From a bacterium (GTDB lineage: Bacteria > CAIWAD01), in NCBI GenBank assembly GCA_030685015.1, contig JAUXWS010000100.1, positions 79,270 through 143,269 of the forward strand: 64,000 bases of DNA, given 5' to 3'. The notes under the pieces are model-generated. The model did not search any database. It was given only the letters and a program-made list of their open reading frames with translations, and was not told the origin of the DNA. The position numbers were made by a program, and so were the translations under genes. This document shows, piece by piece, positions 32,851-41,367 of this stretch (positions within the stretch are counted from its first letter, which is position 1; every line of letters starts with the position of its first letter).

Positions 32851-33560
32851 CAGGATTCTTCTGGATTTCTTTCGCGGAGACGCTTGAGCAGTCTTTTGTG
32901 CCGCTTCTGGACGGTGAAATAGTCTTCGTCAGCTGCGGCAGCCAACTCGTGCAGCGTATAGCCGTAGACATATAGCCCCACCAGCACGCTGCGCTCGGCA
33001 TCGGTAATGGGCATGTCCAGGATCAAGTCCTGCAGCGCCTGGTAGGCGTCGGCACGGTCGTCGGGCAGGCTGTCAGCCATCAGGGCCTCGTCGGGCGTGG
33101 CTGTGACCCTCTCGGCGCGATTGCTCTGCCATAGCCCCTCATGATAGGCCAGCCGTCGGCGTGCATCATTGGCGATCTCCTGCTCCAGGTATGCATCCGC
33201 CAGGCGTTTCTCACTCAGATTGAGCAGCGTCTCCAGGAACGCCATCACGATCGAGCTGTGCACTTCCTCCCTGCTTTGGGCAGGCAAGTGGTATCGCCCT
33301 GCCATGGCCTGCAGCGCCGGCGCGTATGTGACCAGCAGCCAGAGCTGGATGCTGGGTGCCTCTGGTGCGCCGGTCTGCAGGTGGCGGATGCAGGCACTGA
33401 GCGCCGCCTGGCGGGCCGCTTGGCGTTCCTTGGCCCCAGGGCCCAGGAGGGTCATGAAGTCGGCCAAGGTGGGCGGCAGGCCCGGTTCCCGGGCCGCAAG
33501 GGACAGGTAGTCGGATGTGGATGCCGGGGTGTAGGCGTCGGCGTGTTTGGTGGGCAGCAT
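32850..33560 (-). CDS. Sigma-70-like factor
   Basis: 236 residues. The C-terminal part (MPITDAERSVLVGLYVYGYT-LHELAAAADEDYFTVQKRHK then RLLKRL) is a region-4-type helix-turn-helix of ECF/sigma-70 proteins. The middle (SREEVHSSIVMAFLETLLNL) could stand for region 2. The first ~60 residues are specific. It likely directs host polymerase to element promoters; the 46-bp repeats, one directly behind its own stop, are the obvious candidate targets. Confidence 0.72.
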   Translation of the reverse strand: MLPTKHADAYTPASTSDYLSLAAREPGLPPTLADFMTLLGPGAKERQAARQAALSACIRHLQTGAPEAPSIQLWLLVTYAPALQAMAGRYHLPAQSREEVHSSIVMAFLETLLNLSEKRLADAYLEQEIANDARRRLAYHEGLWQSNRAERVTATPDEALMADSLPDDRADAYQALQDLILDMPITDAERSVLVGLYVYGYTLHELAAAADEDYFTVQKRHKRLLKRLRERNPEES

Positions 33561-33670
33561 GACCCTGCTCCAGCGCTGGGGTCAGCGCCGGCGCGGGGTC
33601 GCCGGGAGGCATGATCAGGGCCCGGGCGCAGGGTGTTGCGCGCCGGGGCCGACAGGTTATTGGGGATTGG

Positions 33671-33710
33671 ACAGAGTCCACCCAGGCGGCCTGCTTTACA
33701 GAGTCCACCC
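33671..33710. promoter_or_regulatory. Tandem 13-bp direct repeats upstream of the sigma-like gene
   Basis: ACAGAGTCCACCC occurs at 33671-33683 and 33698-33710, 27 bases apart, in the region that must hold the sigma-like gene's promoter. Spacing near 2.5 helical turns and identity suggest an operator pair. Confidence 0.5.
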
Positions 33711-33816
33711 GGCCCGTGGAAAACACGGGCATGGCAAGGGCATGGAGTGGCCCTAAGCCGACTGCGTCCTTTGCGTGCGCCTAGTGATCAGGCCAGGCGC
33801 GGACTGTCGACCCGGG

Positions 33817-33909
33817 CTACGAGATGTGGATGGGGTTGGATCGGAAAACGGTGGAATGCAGGAAGTGGCGCAGAGTGGCGCGCGAAGGGGCGTGGACGTA
33901 GTGGGTCAT
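33817..33909 (-). CDS. 30-residue leader-like ORF upstream of the sigma gene
   Basis: ATG 33909 has AGGAGCATCCC and opens MTHYVHAPSRATLRHFLHST plus ten residues (TAG 33817). It is the only frame with a ribosome site in the 1.1-kb gap between sigma and integrase genes. It could be a microprotein or an upstream regulatory ORF. Confidence 0.4.
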   Translation of the reverse strand: MTHYVHAPSRATLRHFLHSTVFRSNPIHIS

Positions 33910-34265
33910 GGGATGCTCCTGGTGCTGTGCAAGACGAGTAGCCAATTTCGAGGTAGGCTGCCCGCCCGTGTTTATAAGCCGAAACCGAGTTGTCGAAACG
34001 CCCCACCAGGTGGGCGCCCGGGGTCCTCACGGAACTCCCGCAACTCGGTTTCAGCAGGGGCTGAAAGTACCAAACTGTGGGGGGTCGCGTGTGGCCCGTG
34101 CACCGCTGTCGCGCAGGGGTTGGATACAAGCTGATTGAAGCCGGGGAAAGATGCAAGCTGGTATTCTGAGCCGCCAGCTTTATTTGAAGCAATCGGCGAA
34201 TGGGCGCATTAAGCGATGTGCGGGATGTGATTCGTGGGCAGCTGTCGCTGCCGTTTCCCCATCAT
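33910..34265. other. Gap with no gene seen
   Basis: No frame with a ribosome site and protein-like composition. A short palindrome CGCCCCACCAGGTGGGCG lies near 34000. The region probably holds promoters for leftward early genes, but no clear -10/-35 pair is visible. Confidence 0.4.
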
Positions 34266-34296
34266 GCAAAACCCCCAGTGACAAACTAGGGGCTTC
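34266..34296 (-). terminator. Rho-independent terminator of the integrase transcript
   Basis: Read on the minus strand, AAGCCCCTAGT, a TTGTC loop, ACTGGGGG and TTTTGC form a stem and T run. It lies downstream of the integrase and its relic, in the right direction. Confidence 0.75.
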
Positions 34297-34312
34297 GCAT
34301 GTAGCCTGACTC

Positions 34313-34349
34313 GGGGCCCCGGAGTTGCTGCTCTTGGGGCCCCATATTT
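34313..34349. repeat. GGGGCCCC hairpin
   Basis: GGGGCCCC at 34313-34320 and again at 34336-34343, each self-complementary and pairing with the other, followed on the plus strand by ATATTTT. It may be a plus-strand terminator that insulates the leftward integrase from readthrough. Confidence 0.5.
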
Positions 34350-34435
34350 TCGCCATTTATCAAGAGAATTCCAAAGAAATTCCAATGGTTCTGTAGAACT
34401 TGTTAGACCAATGTCAATTGAATGACGTCGCCAAT

Positions 34436-34632
34436 CAAGAAGTTCTCCCTTGTTCTGCTATACGAAGCACCTCTTCCATCGCATGTTCCACGCTTGCCCG
34501 CACGGATGCAGTGCCAAGGGGGGAGATCTCAGTGGTCGCCTTCGATTCAAGCCCCAGTGTTTCTTGATGATCTACAGCGGTGACCCTGTGTCGATTTGAA
34601 AGGCGGAGAGGCTGCGCCGAAGGTCATGCGTG
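34436..34632 (-). pseudogene. C-terminal relic of a second tyrosine integrase
   Basis: The minus strand encodes LTHDLRRSLSAFQIDTGSPL, a frameshift or stop, then HQETLGLESKATTEIS and ASVRASVEHAMEEV. This parallels the end of the intact integrase just upstream (HDLRRSLASFQIDTGTPLEV, KTLGHESKVTTEIYARM, VRASLERAVDEM). The catalytic GHES has become GLES and the tyrosine is lost. It is a decayed duplicate or the remains of an earlier element integrated at the same site. Confidence 0.85.
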
Positions 34633-34681
34633 AGCAAGCTCGTGATACAAACCGAAAGCACAAACCGAAAGCCTTCATTGG

Positions 34682-35830
34682 TCACTTGGTCTCTGACTTC
34701 AGCATCTCGTCCACGGCCCGTTCCAAACTTGCCCTGACGGGCTCCAGCGCCATTCTGGCGTAGATCTCAGTGGTCACCTTGGACTCATGGCCCAGGGTCT
34801 TTTGGATCACCTCAAGCGGCGTGCCCGTGTCGATCTGGAAGGAAGCCAGGCTGCGGCGCAGATCGTGCAGGTGTAGGTCCTTCAAGCCGGCGCTTTCGCA
34901 GATCCGCCTCCAACCCGCCTTCGGCTCAACCATGTGGTCGTTCGTCCCTCTGCCGGGGAACACGAATGGCCCCTTGATGACTGATTTTCTAGCCCGCAGA
35001 ATGGCGACGACGTGACTGCTTAGCACAACAGGCAGCTCAAATCCCGTCTTGGACTCCTCTGCTGGCACAACCCAGAGCCCCTTCAACAGCGAGACATGCT
35101 GCCATCGCATGGCCTGCAGGTTCGAACGCCGTGCGCCGGTGAACAATGCGAGAAGCACGAACTCCCGGACGTCACGATTCGGTTCTTCTTCGACCGCCTT
35201 GAAGAAGCCGGCCAGCTCCTCGACTTCCAGACGCCTGGACCGTGACCGCTCACGATAGAACGTGATCGCCGTTGCCGGATTGGGGATATCCAGTTCGTGC
35301 TCGCGTATGGCTCGGTTGATGGCGGCGCGCAGGAGGGCAATGACGCGATTCGCTGCCATGCGCCCATTTTCTTTACCGATCTGCTGGTGAAATGCCGTCA
35401 CCTCATGGCGTCGAAGTGAAGCCAATGGTCGTGAATCGCCCCAGGGGCCGATGTGCTTACGCCATTGTCCGTTGTAGCTGATCACCGTGCCCGGCGCTCG
35501 ATGATCCTGCGCATGCGCCAAGTACTCATTCATGACCTGATGCAGGTAGAGGGGCGCACGCTTCTGCCGCTCGTAGGGGTTCCCGCATGTGAGCTTGGTG
35601 ATGATCTCAGCCGCTATGGCCCGCGCTCGCGAAATCGAAACTTCACCTAGTGCACCGATGCGCTGGACGATCTTCCCCCCTGCGTGCTTCTTCACGACGT
35701 AGAAGGATTTTGCTCCGCTTGAAGTGATCTGCATGGCCAACGCAGGGACCTGGTCATCGTGGACAAATTCGCGGGGTTTGTCTGTTGTGATGGCGCTGAG
35801 GGCAGCCACGGAAAAGCGGAAACGGCGCAT
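34682..35830 (-). CDS. int: Tyrosine recombinase (phage integrase)
   Basis: 382 residues from ATG 35830. A DUF4102-type arm-binding N-terminus (FVHDDQVPALAMQITSSGAK, FYVVKKHAGGKIVQRIGALG) is followed by the SAM-like core (YLAHAQDHRAPGTVISYNGQ) and the catalytic domain with Arg in FTGARRSNLQAMRW, HDLRRS, LGHES and the Tyr nucleophile in TEIYARM. It recombines the element at the tRNA-Met 3' end just to the right. It reads away from the attachment site. Confidence 0.95.
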   Translation of the reverse strand: MRRFRFSVAALSAITTDKPREFVHDDQVPALAMQITSSGAKSFYVVKKHAGGKIVQRIGALGEVSISRARAIAAEIITKLTCGNPYERQKRAPLYLHQVMNEYLAHAQDHRAPGTVISYNGQWRKHIGPWGDSRPLASLRRHEVTAFHQQIGKENGRMAANRVIALLRAAINRAIREHELDIPNPATAITFYRERSRSRRLEVEELAGFFKAVEEEPNRDVREFVLLALFTGARRSNLQAMRWQHVSLLKGLWVVPAEESKTGFELPVVLSSHVVAILRARKSVIKGPFVFPGRGTNDHMVEPKAGWRRICESAGLKDLHLHDLRRSLASFQIDTGTPLEVIQKTLGHESKVTTEIYARMALEPVRASLERAVDEMLKSETK

Positions 35831-35863
35831 GAAAATCTCGACCCTATGATGCCTTTGTATCAC

Positions 35864-36017
35864 GGCTTCGGTTGCACCCCGGTTGCACCTTTTTCAGATT
35901 TCGAGCGAACGGAGCGAACGGAGGCCGCGCTCATGGTCGGATAAATTCCTTGATAAGCCAAAGGGATAGAACAGAGCGAGCAGGAGCGAACGAAGGCATA
36001 TACAGCGTAAGTTCTTT
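35864..36017. other. Element end: attP-side arm region
   Basis: This ~150-base AT-richer gap between the integrase and the tRNA fragment should hold integrase arm sites. The short repeated pattern GAGCGAACGGAGCGAACGGA (from 35902) followed by GAGCGAGCAGGAGCGAACGA (from 35975) gives five GAGCGA/AGCGAACG units, plausible direct arm-type sites. Confidence 0.45.
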
Positions 36018-36059
36018 CTCATAATCTCTTGGTCGCAGGTTCGAGTCCTGCTGGGCCTA
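36018..36059 (+). other. attR: 3' fragment of tRNA-Met(CAT)
   Basis: CTCATAATCTCTTGGTCGCA then GGTTCGAGTCCTGC and TGGGCCTA correspond to the anticodon loop (CAT), variable loop, T-arm and acceptor 3' strand of a bacterial elongator tRNA-Met. The bases upstream do not pair with the anticodon stem, so the 5' half is missing. This is the displaced host end of the target gene; the intact tRNA should be at the far end of the element. Confidence 0.85.
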
Positions 36060-36236
36060 TCTCATCTGAAACGACGACTGTCATCAATGGCAGTTGTCAA
36101 TTGGATGACCACATGGCAACGACTCGGGCTTTCCCGCAGCCAGCGCCCCAGTCAGATTCGTTTGTCACCCATCCTTCATTCCTCCTTCGCCCCCACCCTT
36201 GACATTCCTCCAGCGGGATGCTTCATTGTTTCGTCA

Positions 36237-36256
36237 TTTAGCTAAACAACTAAACG
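36237..36256 (+). promoter_or_regulatory. Putative ArsR operator
   Basis: TTTAGCTAAA (perfect palindrome, 36237-36246) followed by a second CTAAAC, immediately before the arsR ATG at 36261. AT-rich inverted repeats over the start are typical ArsR-SmtB family operators. Confidence 0.5.
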
Positions 36257-36260
36257 AGAC

Positions 36261-36635
36261 ATGACCAGGACCCTCGACATCCTCAAAGCTCTGGCGGATG
36301 GCAACCGACTGCGCATCCTGGCAGCCCTGCTGCGGGTGGAGGAGCTGTGCGCCTGCCAGATCATCGATCTGCTGGGCGTCAGCGGCGCCACCACCAGCCG
36401 CCATCTGGCCCTTCTGGCCAATGCCGGCCTCGTCACAGGACGCCGGGCGGGGCGCTGGATCCACTATCGCCTGGCCGGGAACGTCCTGGATGACGACCTG
36501 CTGATCCAATGGCTGAGCGGGAAACTGTCCATGGCCCCGGAGCTGGAGAGGGACCGTGGTCGCCTGGCGGAGATCCTCTCCTGTCGTCCGGAGGATATCT
36601 GTGCGCGGCAGCGCGTAGGAAGCTGCTGTGGTTGA
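36261..36635 (+). CDS. arsR: ArsR-family arsenic-responsive repressor
   Basis: 124 residues. The winged helix (LGVSGATTSRHLALLANAGL...GRRAGRWIHYRL) is standard for ArsR/SmtB proteins. The ELCACQI motif (Cys30, Cys32) near the start of the DNA-recognition region is the classic As(III) site, and SCCG ends the protein. It represses the four-gene arsenic cluster and its own gene until arsenite binds. Confidence 0.93.
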   Translation: MTRTLDILKALADGNRLRILAALLRVEELCACQIIDLLGVSGATTSRHLALLANAGLVTGRRAGRWIHYRLAGNVLDDDLLIQWLSGKLSMAPELERDRGRLAEILSCRPEDICARQRVGSCCG

Positions 36636-36668
36636 TTCGCCGCATCGCGGCAGTAGCGGAGTGTTCGA

Positions 36669-37100
36669 TTGGAACGGCTGAGGGTTCTCTTCCTGTGCAC
36701 AGGGAACAGCTGCCGAAGCCAAATGGCGGAGGGCTGGGCACGCACCCTGAGAAGCGATCGCCTGGAAGCGTTCTCCGCCGGGCTGGAGGCCCATGGCCTG
36801 AATCCACTGGCCGTGCAGGTGATGGCCGAGGCGGGTGTCGACATCAGCGGACAGGCCTCCCGGCGGCTGGACCAATGGCACGGTCAGGACTTCGATGTGG
36901 TGGTGACGGTGTGCGGCCACGCCCATGAAACCTGCCCGGTGTTTCCCGGCAAGGCGCGCATTGTCCATCGCGGCTTCGATGATCCTCCCCGTCTGGCCGC
37001 GACCCTGCCCACGATTGAGGAAAAGCTGGCGGTCTATCGGCGTGTGCGCGACGAGATCCGCGCCTTCGTGGAAGACTTGCCGGAGATGTTGCAACGCTAA
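36669..37100 (+). CDS. arsC: Thioredoxin-coupled arsenate reductase
   Basis: 143 residues from TTG 36669. LFLCTGNSCRSQMAEG is the low-molecular-weight phosphatase P-loop with Cys10 and Cys15; VCGHAHETCP supplies Cys82 and Cys89, exactly the relay positions of the Gram-positive plasmid pI258 enzyme. It reduces arsenate to arsenite for export by Acr3 or methylation by ArsM. Confidence 0.95.
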   Translation: MERLRVLFLCTGNSCRSQMAEGWARTLRSDRLEAFSAGLEAHGLNPLAVQVMAEAGVDISGQASRRLDQWHGQDFDVVVTVCGHAHETCPVFPGKARIVHRGFDDPPRLAATLPTIEEKLAVYRRVRDEIRAFVEDLPEMLQR

Positions 37101-37145
37101 GTAGCTTTCGCCCTGCCGGGGCGCAACCAAACCATGGAGTCAACC

Positions 37146-37934
37146 ATGTCCGAGACACACAAGGACCAAGTCCGCGCCGCCGTGCGCGGCCGCTATGGAG
37201 AGATCGCCACGCTGCAGGCCGGGAGTTGCTGCGGAGGCGGCTCACCCTGCTGCGATCCGTCGGAGGCGTCTCTCGCCAGTGCCCGCCTGGGCTACACCGC
37301 GGAGGAACTGGCCGCCATCCCGCAGGGAGCCAACCTGGGACTCGGTTGCGGCAATCCGCAGGCCATCGCGGCGCTCAAAACGGGTGAAGCCGTTCTTGAC
37401 CTGGGCAGCGGCGCCGGCTTCGACTGCTTCCTGGCTGCCCGCCAGGTGGGCGCCAATGGGCGCGTCATCGGCGTGGACATGACGCCGGACATGATCAGCC
37501 GAGCCCGCGCCAACGCCGAGTCCGGCGGCCATGCCAATGTGGAATTCCGCCTGGGGGAGATCGAGCATCTGCCTGTGGCCGACCAATCCATCGATGTCAT
37601 CATCTCCAACTGCGTCATCAATCTCTCGCCCGACAAAGGCCAGGTCTTCCGCGAGGCCTTCCGCGTCCTGCGGCCCGGCGGTCGCCTGGCCATCAGCGAC
37701 GTGGTGGCCCTGGCCCCCTTGCCGGAAGCGCTGCGCCTGGACCTTGAAGCCTACGCCGGCTGTGTGTCCGGGGCCGCGCTCGTGCCCGAGGTGGAGGCCA
37801 TGCTCAAGGAGGCGGGCTTCCGCCAGGTCCGTGTGACAGTCAAGGATGAGAGCCGCGCCATCATCAAGGACTGGTTCCCCGGCAGCGGGGCGGAGGAGGC
37901 GGTCGCGTCGGCCACCATCGAGGCCATCCGCTGA
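37146..37934 (+). CDS. arsM: Arsenite S-adenosylmethionine methyltransferase
   Basis: 262 residues from ATG 37146 (GGAG nearby). [20 protein letters not shown] is the SAM motif. Cys68 (LGLGCGNP), Cys156 ([10 protein letters not shown]) and Cys206 (AYAGCVSGA) are the three conserved arsenite-binding cysteines. Extra N-terminal pairs ([10 protein letters not shown]) are common in bacterial ArsM. It makes methylated, volatile arsenicals. Confidence 0.95.
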   Translation: MSETHKDQVRAAVRGRYGEIATLQAGSCCGGGSPCCDPSEASLASARLGYTAEELAAIPQGANLGLGCGNPQAIAALKTGEAVLDLGSGAGFDCFLAARQVGANGRVIGVDMTPDMISRARANAESGGHANVEFRLGEIEHLPVADQSIDVIISNCVINLSPDKGQVFREAFRVLRPGGRLAISDVVALAPLPEALRLDLEAYAGCVSGAALVPEVEAMLKEAGFRQVRVTVKDESRAIIKDWFPGSGAEEAVASATIEAIR

Positions 37935-37978
37935 CCTTTATCCATCGCATCTCCAATCCACCCAAGAAAGGCAGTCGC

Positions 37979-39187
37979 ATGGGCAACACCGCCTGTCCAG
38001 TTGAAGCGCGCCACATGAGCAGCGTGTTCGAGCGCTGGCTGACCCTGTGGGTCGGCCTCTGCATCGTGGGCGGGATCCTCCTGGGGAAAATCGCCCCAGG
38101 TTTGGCCCGGACCCTGGACGCCATGTCACTGACGGTGGACGGAGCCCCTGTCGTCTCCCTCCCCATTGCCATCTGCCTCTTCCTCATGATGTACCCGATC
38201 ATGGTGAAGATCGACTTCGGCGCCGTGCTCACGGCCGGCCGCAGCGGCAAGCCCGTCCTCCTCACCTTGTTCATCAACTGGGCGATCAAACCATTCACCA
38301 TGGCCGCCATCGCCACCCTCTTCCTGGGCGTGGTCTTCAAGGGCTTCATCGGTCCTGAAGCGGTGGACCTGGTCAAAATGCCGCTGGGGCTGGATCTGCC
38401 GGTGGGCGCCGCCCACGGCGCCGGACGGGTCGTGCTGCATGAAGGGCTGAAGATGCTGGAGATCCCGCTCTGGCGAAGCTACCTGGCCGGGGCCATCCTG
38501 CTCGGCGTGGCGCCCTGCACAGCCATGGTGCTGGTCTGGGGTTATCTGGCGCGCGGCAATGACGGACTGACCTTGATCATGGTGGCCATCAACTCCCTCA
38601 CCATGCTCCTGCTCTACGGCATGCTGGGCGGTTTCCTGCTGGGCGTCGGCCGGCTGCCTGTGCCCTGGCAGGCGCTCCTCTTGTCCATTGCCACCTACGT
38701 GGCGCTTCCCCTGGCCGCCGGCTACCTCTCCCGGCGCTGGATCCTGGCCGCCAAAGGAGAGGAGTGGTTCCGCCGCCGTTTCCTGCCCTTCCTCACGCCC
38801 ATCACCATCACGGCCCTGCTCGCCACCCTGGTGCTGCTCTTCTCCTTCAAGGGCGAGACCATCCTGGCCAAGCCCCTGACCATCCTATGGATCGCCGTCC
38901 CGCTTTTCCTGCAGACCGTCCTCATCTTCGCCCTCGCTTTCTGGCTGGCCCGCCGCCTGGGCCTGGCCTATGAGGACGCCGCCCCGGCCGCGCTCATCGG
39001 CGCCAGCAACCATTTCGAAGTGGCCATAGCCACGGCGGTCATGCTCTTCGGCCTTTCCTCGGGAGCGGCCCTGGCCACCGTGGTGGGCGTGCTGATCGAA
39101 GTGCCGGTCATGCTGATGCTGGTGGAAGTATGCAAGCGCAGTGAGCGCCTCTTCCCGCCACGAGGGAGCCTCTCACGCCAAGCATGA
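37979..39187 (+). CDS. acr3: Acr3-type arsenite exporter
   Basis: 402 residues, about ten membrane helices. [14 protein letters not shown], the functional Cys in [17 protein letters not shown] and the [20 protein letters not shown] stretch are Acr3 hallmarks. It pumps As(III) out with the proton motive force and is the last gene of the cluster. Confidence 0.95.
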   Translation: MGNTACPVEARHMSSVFERWLTLWVGLCIVGGILLGKIAPGLARTLDAMSLTVDGAPVVSLPIAICLFLMMYPIMVKIDFGAVLTAGRSGKPVLLTLFINWAIKPFTMAAIATLFLGVVFKGFIGPEAVDLVKMPLGLDLPVGAAHGAGRVVLHEGLKMLEIPLWRSYLAGAILLGVAPCTAMVLVWGYLARGNDGLTLIMVAINSLTMLLLYGMLGGFLLGVGRLPVPWQALLLSIATYVALPLAAGYLSRRWILAAKGEEWFRRRFLPFLTPITITALLATLVLLFSFKGETILAKPLTILWIAVPLFLQTVLIFALAFWLARRLGLAYEDAAPAALIGASNHFEVAIATAVMLFGLSSGAALATVVGVLIEVPVMLMLVEVCKRSERLFPPRGSLSRQA

Positions 39188-39591
39188 CGCCCGTCATATC
39201 CGCAGATTGACGAAGGGGTTGACAGCCGATGATCCGCCCGATGCTGAACATTCATGCCAAAAATCGGACATGGTGCGATCCAATGACATGGGCCATCCAG
39301 CAGAAGGCAAACCCTCTTCAAGTACGGAACTGAAGCAAGCCTCTGCGCGAACGCCCATTTGCATCTGATAACTGAACTATTAATTAATAAACCCATTCTG
39401 CCGCGCACCGAGATCTCCTTGCACATCATGTTGTTGCCACACGCGCGCCTCACAGCTCATGCTGGAATGGCCCGCCCCTTGCTCGCCACCCCCCGCGTCC
39501 GCATGCCCGAGCGGCTTCACACACGGCTGAAACGGCTGATCCCCTGTCGCTCAGTGCGATCACGATCGGCACAGAAAAAAAGGAGTTCCCC
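39188..39591. other. Intergenic region with no gene seen
   Basis: About 400 bases. It holds TTGACA-like (39220) and AT-rich (ATTAATTAATAA near 39377) tracts fit for a promoter of the next gene. The frames present lack ribosome sites. Confidence 0.5.
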
Positions 39592-41130
39592 ATGCGTTTC
39601 TTGTCCACCCTACTGCTTCTGCCATTGGCCTTGCAGGCCGTGGCAACCGTCCCCGGGACAGGGACGGGCCAGGGTCCCATCGTCGACCGCGACCTCAACA
39701 CCGTGATCATCACGGAATCCGGCTTCATCACCCTTTCCGCTGACGGCCTGGGCACTGTGAACAGCAGCGGTCTCATCCAGGTTGACAAGCCCAGCGCCGG
39801 CGCCACCGTGCGGGCGGCCTATCTGGCGGCGGCCAGCACCGGCTTCTCCGGCTATGCCATCCCCGACGGTTGCATCGCCCTGGACGGCACGGGCGTATCC
39901 TGGTTCTCCAGCACCCCAAGCGGCATCTTTTCTCAGAACCACTTCGCCAATGTGACGGCCATCGTCGCGCCGGTGCTCAACGCCGCCGGCGCCGGCATCA
40001 CCAGTCTGGTGATCGACGAGTGCGACACCTGGAACATCGACGGATCGGCCCTCTACGTCATCTTCGACGACCCGGCCACCACCGTCTTCCGCACGGCGGT
40101 CATCGCCTTCGGCGCCCAGTCCACCACGGGCGACACCTTCGCCATCGGCTTCGGGCAGCCGGTGGACATGAGCCTGAACCCCGTCATCGAGATGGGCCTG
40201 GCCATCAGTTTCGGCTACGCCCGCGGCACCTGCCAGACCAGCTTTGTGGACGTCAACGGCAGCCGTCTGACCTCCAGCGCCGGCGGCAACGACGACGGCG
40301 AGGACAACAACGGCGCCCTCATCACGGTGGGCGGCATCGGCGACCTTCTGGCCAATCCGGCCGATCCCTTCCACGAGGATCCTTGCGTCTTCGATGACTT
40401 CACCCTTTATGACGACGAGCGCTACAACATTGCCGGCTTCGTCAACGACGGCGACACGGGCATGTCCGCCACCACCTTCAACCCCTCCAACGACGACAAC
40501 ATCTTCGTTGCCCATCTGCTGCTGGACTTCGCCGCCGTGGTGGGCGAAGGCGCTGTGCTGACCCCGTCCGACGCCGTCAACTGCCTCTGTGACCAGCATG
40601 TTGTGACCGTCACCTTGCAGGACAACAATGGCAACCCGTTGGTCAACACGGGCGTGACCATCGAGGTGATCGCCGGCCCCTCCACGGGCGCCGGGGCCAG
40701 CGGCTTCACCGATGGTGGTGGCCAATTCTCCTTCACCTACAGCAGTTGCGTGGAAGGCCAGGACGTGATTGTCGCCTACTTCACGAACAGCCAGGGGATG
40801 ATCCAGTACAGCAACCTGGCCTACAAGACGTGGCAGCGTTGCACGGTGGATGCCGGCGAGACGGCGGAGAGCTTCACCCTGGCCCAGAACACGCCCAATC
40901 CCTTCAACCCGGCCACCACCATCTCCTTCACCCTGCCCGAGACGGGCGCGGCCCAGGTGCTGGTCCACAGCCTGGCCGGCGAGCTGGTGCGCAGCATCGA
41001 CCTGGGCATCGCCGCCCGCGGCACGCACCAGGTGGTGATCGACGGCCGTGAGCTGGCCAGCGGCGTCTACGTCTACACGCTGCAGAGCGAGTTTGGCACC
41101 ATCAGCCGCAAGATGGTCCTCATGAAATAG
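39592..41130 (+). CDS. Secreted protein with Ig-like and T9SS type A sorting domain
   Basis: 512 residues. Signal peptide (MRFLSTLLLLPLALQAVAT), a beta-rich body (VRAAYLAAASTGFSGYAIPD, IAFGAQSTTGDTFAIGFGQP), an invasin-type Big_1 domain near 330-415 (VVTVTLQDNNGNPLVNTGVT), and a C-terminal domain (NTPNPFNPATTISFTLPETG ... SGVYVYTLQ...KMVLMK) of the Por/type IX secretion sorting class. It is exported and anchored or released at the surface by T9SS. Ribosome site AAAAAAGGAG. Ligand unknown. Confidence 0.85.
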   Translation: MRFLSTLLLLPLALQAVATVPGTGTGQGPIVDRDLNTVIITESGFITLSADGLGTVNSSGLIQVDKPSAGATVRAAYLAAASTGFSGYAIPDGCIALDGTGVSWFSSTPSGIFSQNHFANVTAIVAPVLNAAGAGITSLVIDECDTWNIDGSALYVIFDDPATTVFRTAVIAFGAQSTTGDTFAIGFGQPVDMSLNPVIEMGLAISFGYARGTCQTSFVDVNGSRLTSSAGGNDDGEDNNGALITVGGIGDLLANPADPFHEDPCVFDDFTLYDDERYNIAGFVNDGDTGMSATTFNPSNDDNIFVAHLLLDFAAVVGEGAVLTPSDAVNCLCDQHVVTVTLQDNNGNPLVNTGVTIEVIAGPSTGAGASGFTDGGGQFSFTYSSCVEGQDVIVAYFTNSQGMIQYSNLAYKTWQRCTVDAGETAESFTLAQNTPNPFNPATTISFTLPETGAAQVLVHSLAGELVRSIDLGIAARGTHQVVIDGRELASGVYVYTLQSEFGTISRKMVLMK

Positions 41131-41160
41131 GCTTCAAGCCACAACATCATCCGCCACCCA

Positions 41161-41187
41161 GGGGGCGGTCCACGGACCGCCCCCTTC
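41161..41187 (+). terminator. Rho-independent terminator
   Basis: GGGGGCGGTC and GACCGCCCCC form a perfect 10-bp stem with a CACG loop and a short T end. It follows the T9SS-protein stop by 30 bases. Confidence 0.85.
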
Positions 41188-41367
41188 GTTTGGCCCCGGG
41201 CCGCGTGATCATCCTCCCCCCCGCGTCTTGGCCTCCCCAGCCCGCTCTTCGGCCCGCTTTCCATCGGCTCGACATAATTGATTCGGGTCAATACTTGCTA
41301 CCAACAAATTATTTTCCTAGAATGGGCCCGGTCAGATCATGATCCAGCGATTCTTGTTGGAGGACAA

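Larger units (their letters stand above)
1..36059. mobile_element. Integrated prophage or prophage-like element (left end outside window)
   Basis: The segment holds a tyrosine integrase at its right edge, phage-type replication and recombination genes, a sigma-like factor and dozens of small overlapping genes. It stops at a 3' tRNA-Met fragment that abuts unrelated chromosomal genes. Integration at a tRNA 3' end is the established habit of this integrase class. The left boundary and the reconstituted tRNA are not in the window. No structural, portal or large terminase gene is seen, so a complete phage cannot be distinguished from an integrative element. Confidence 0.85.
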
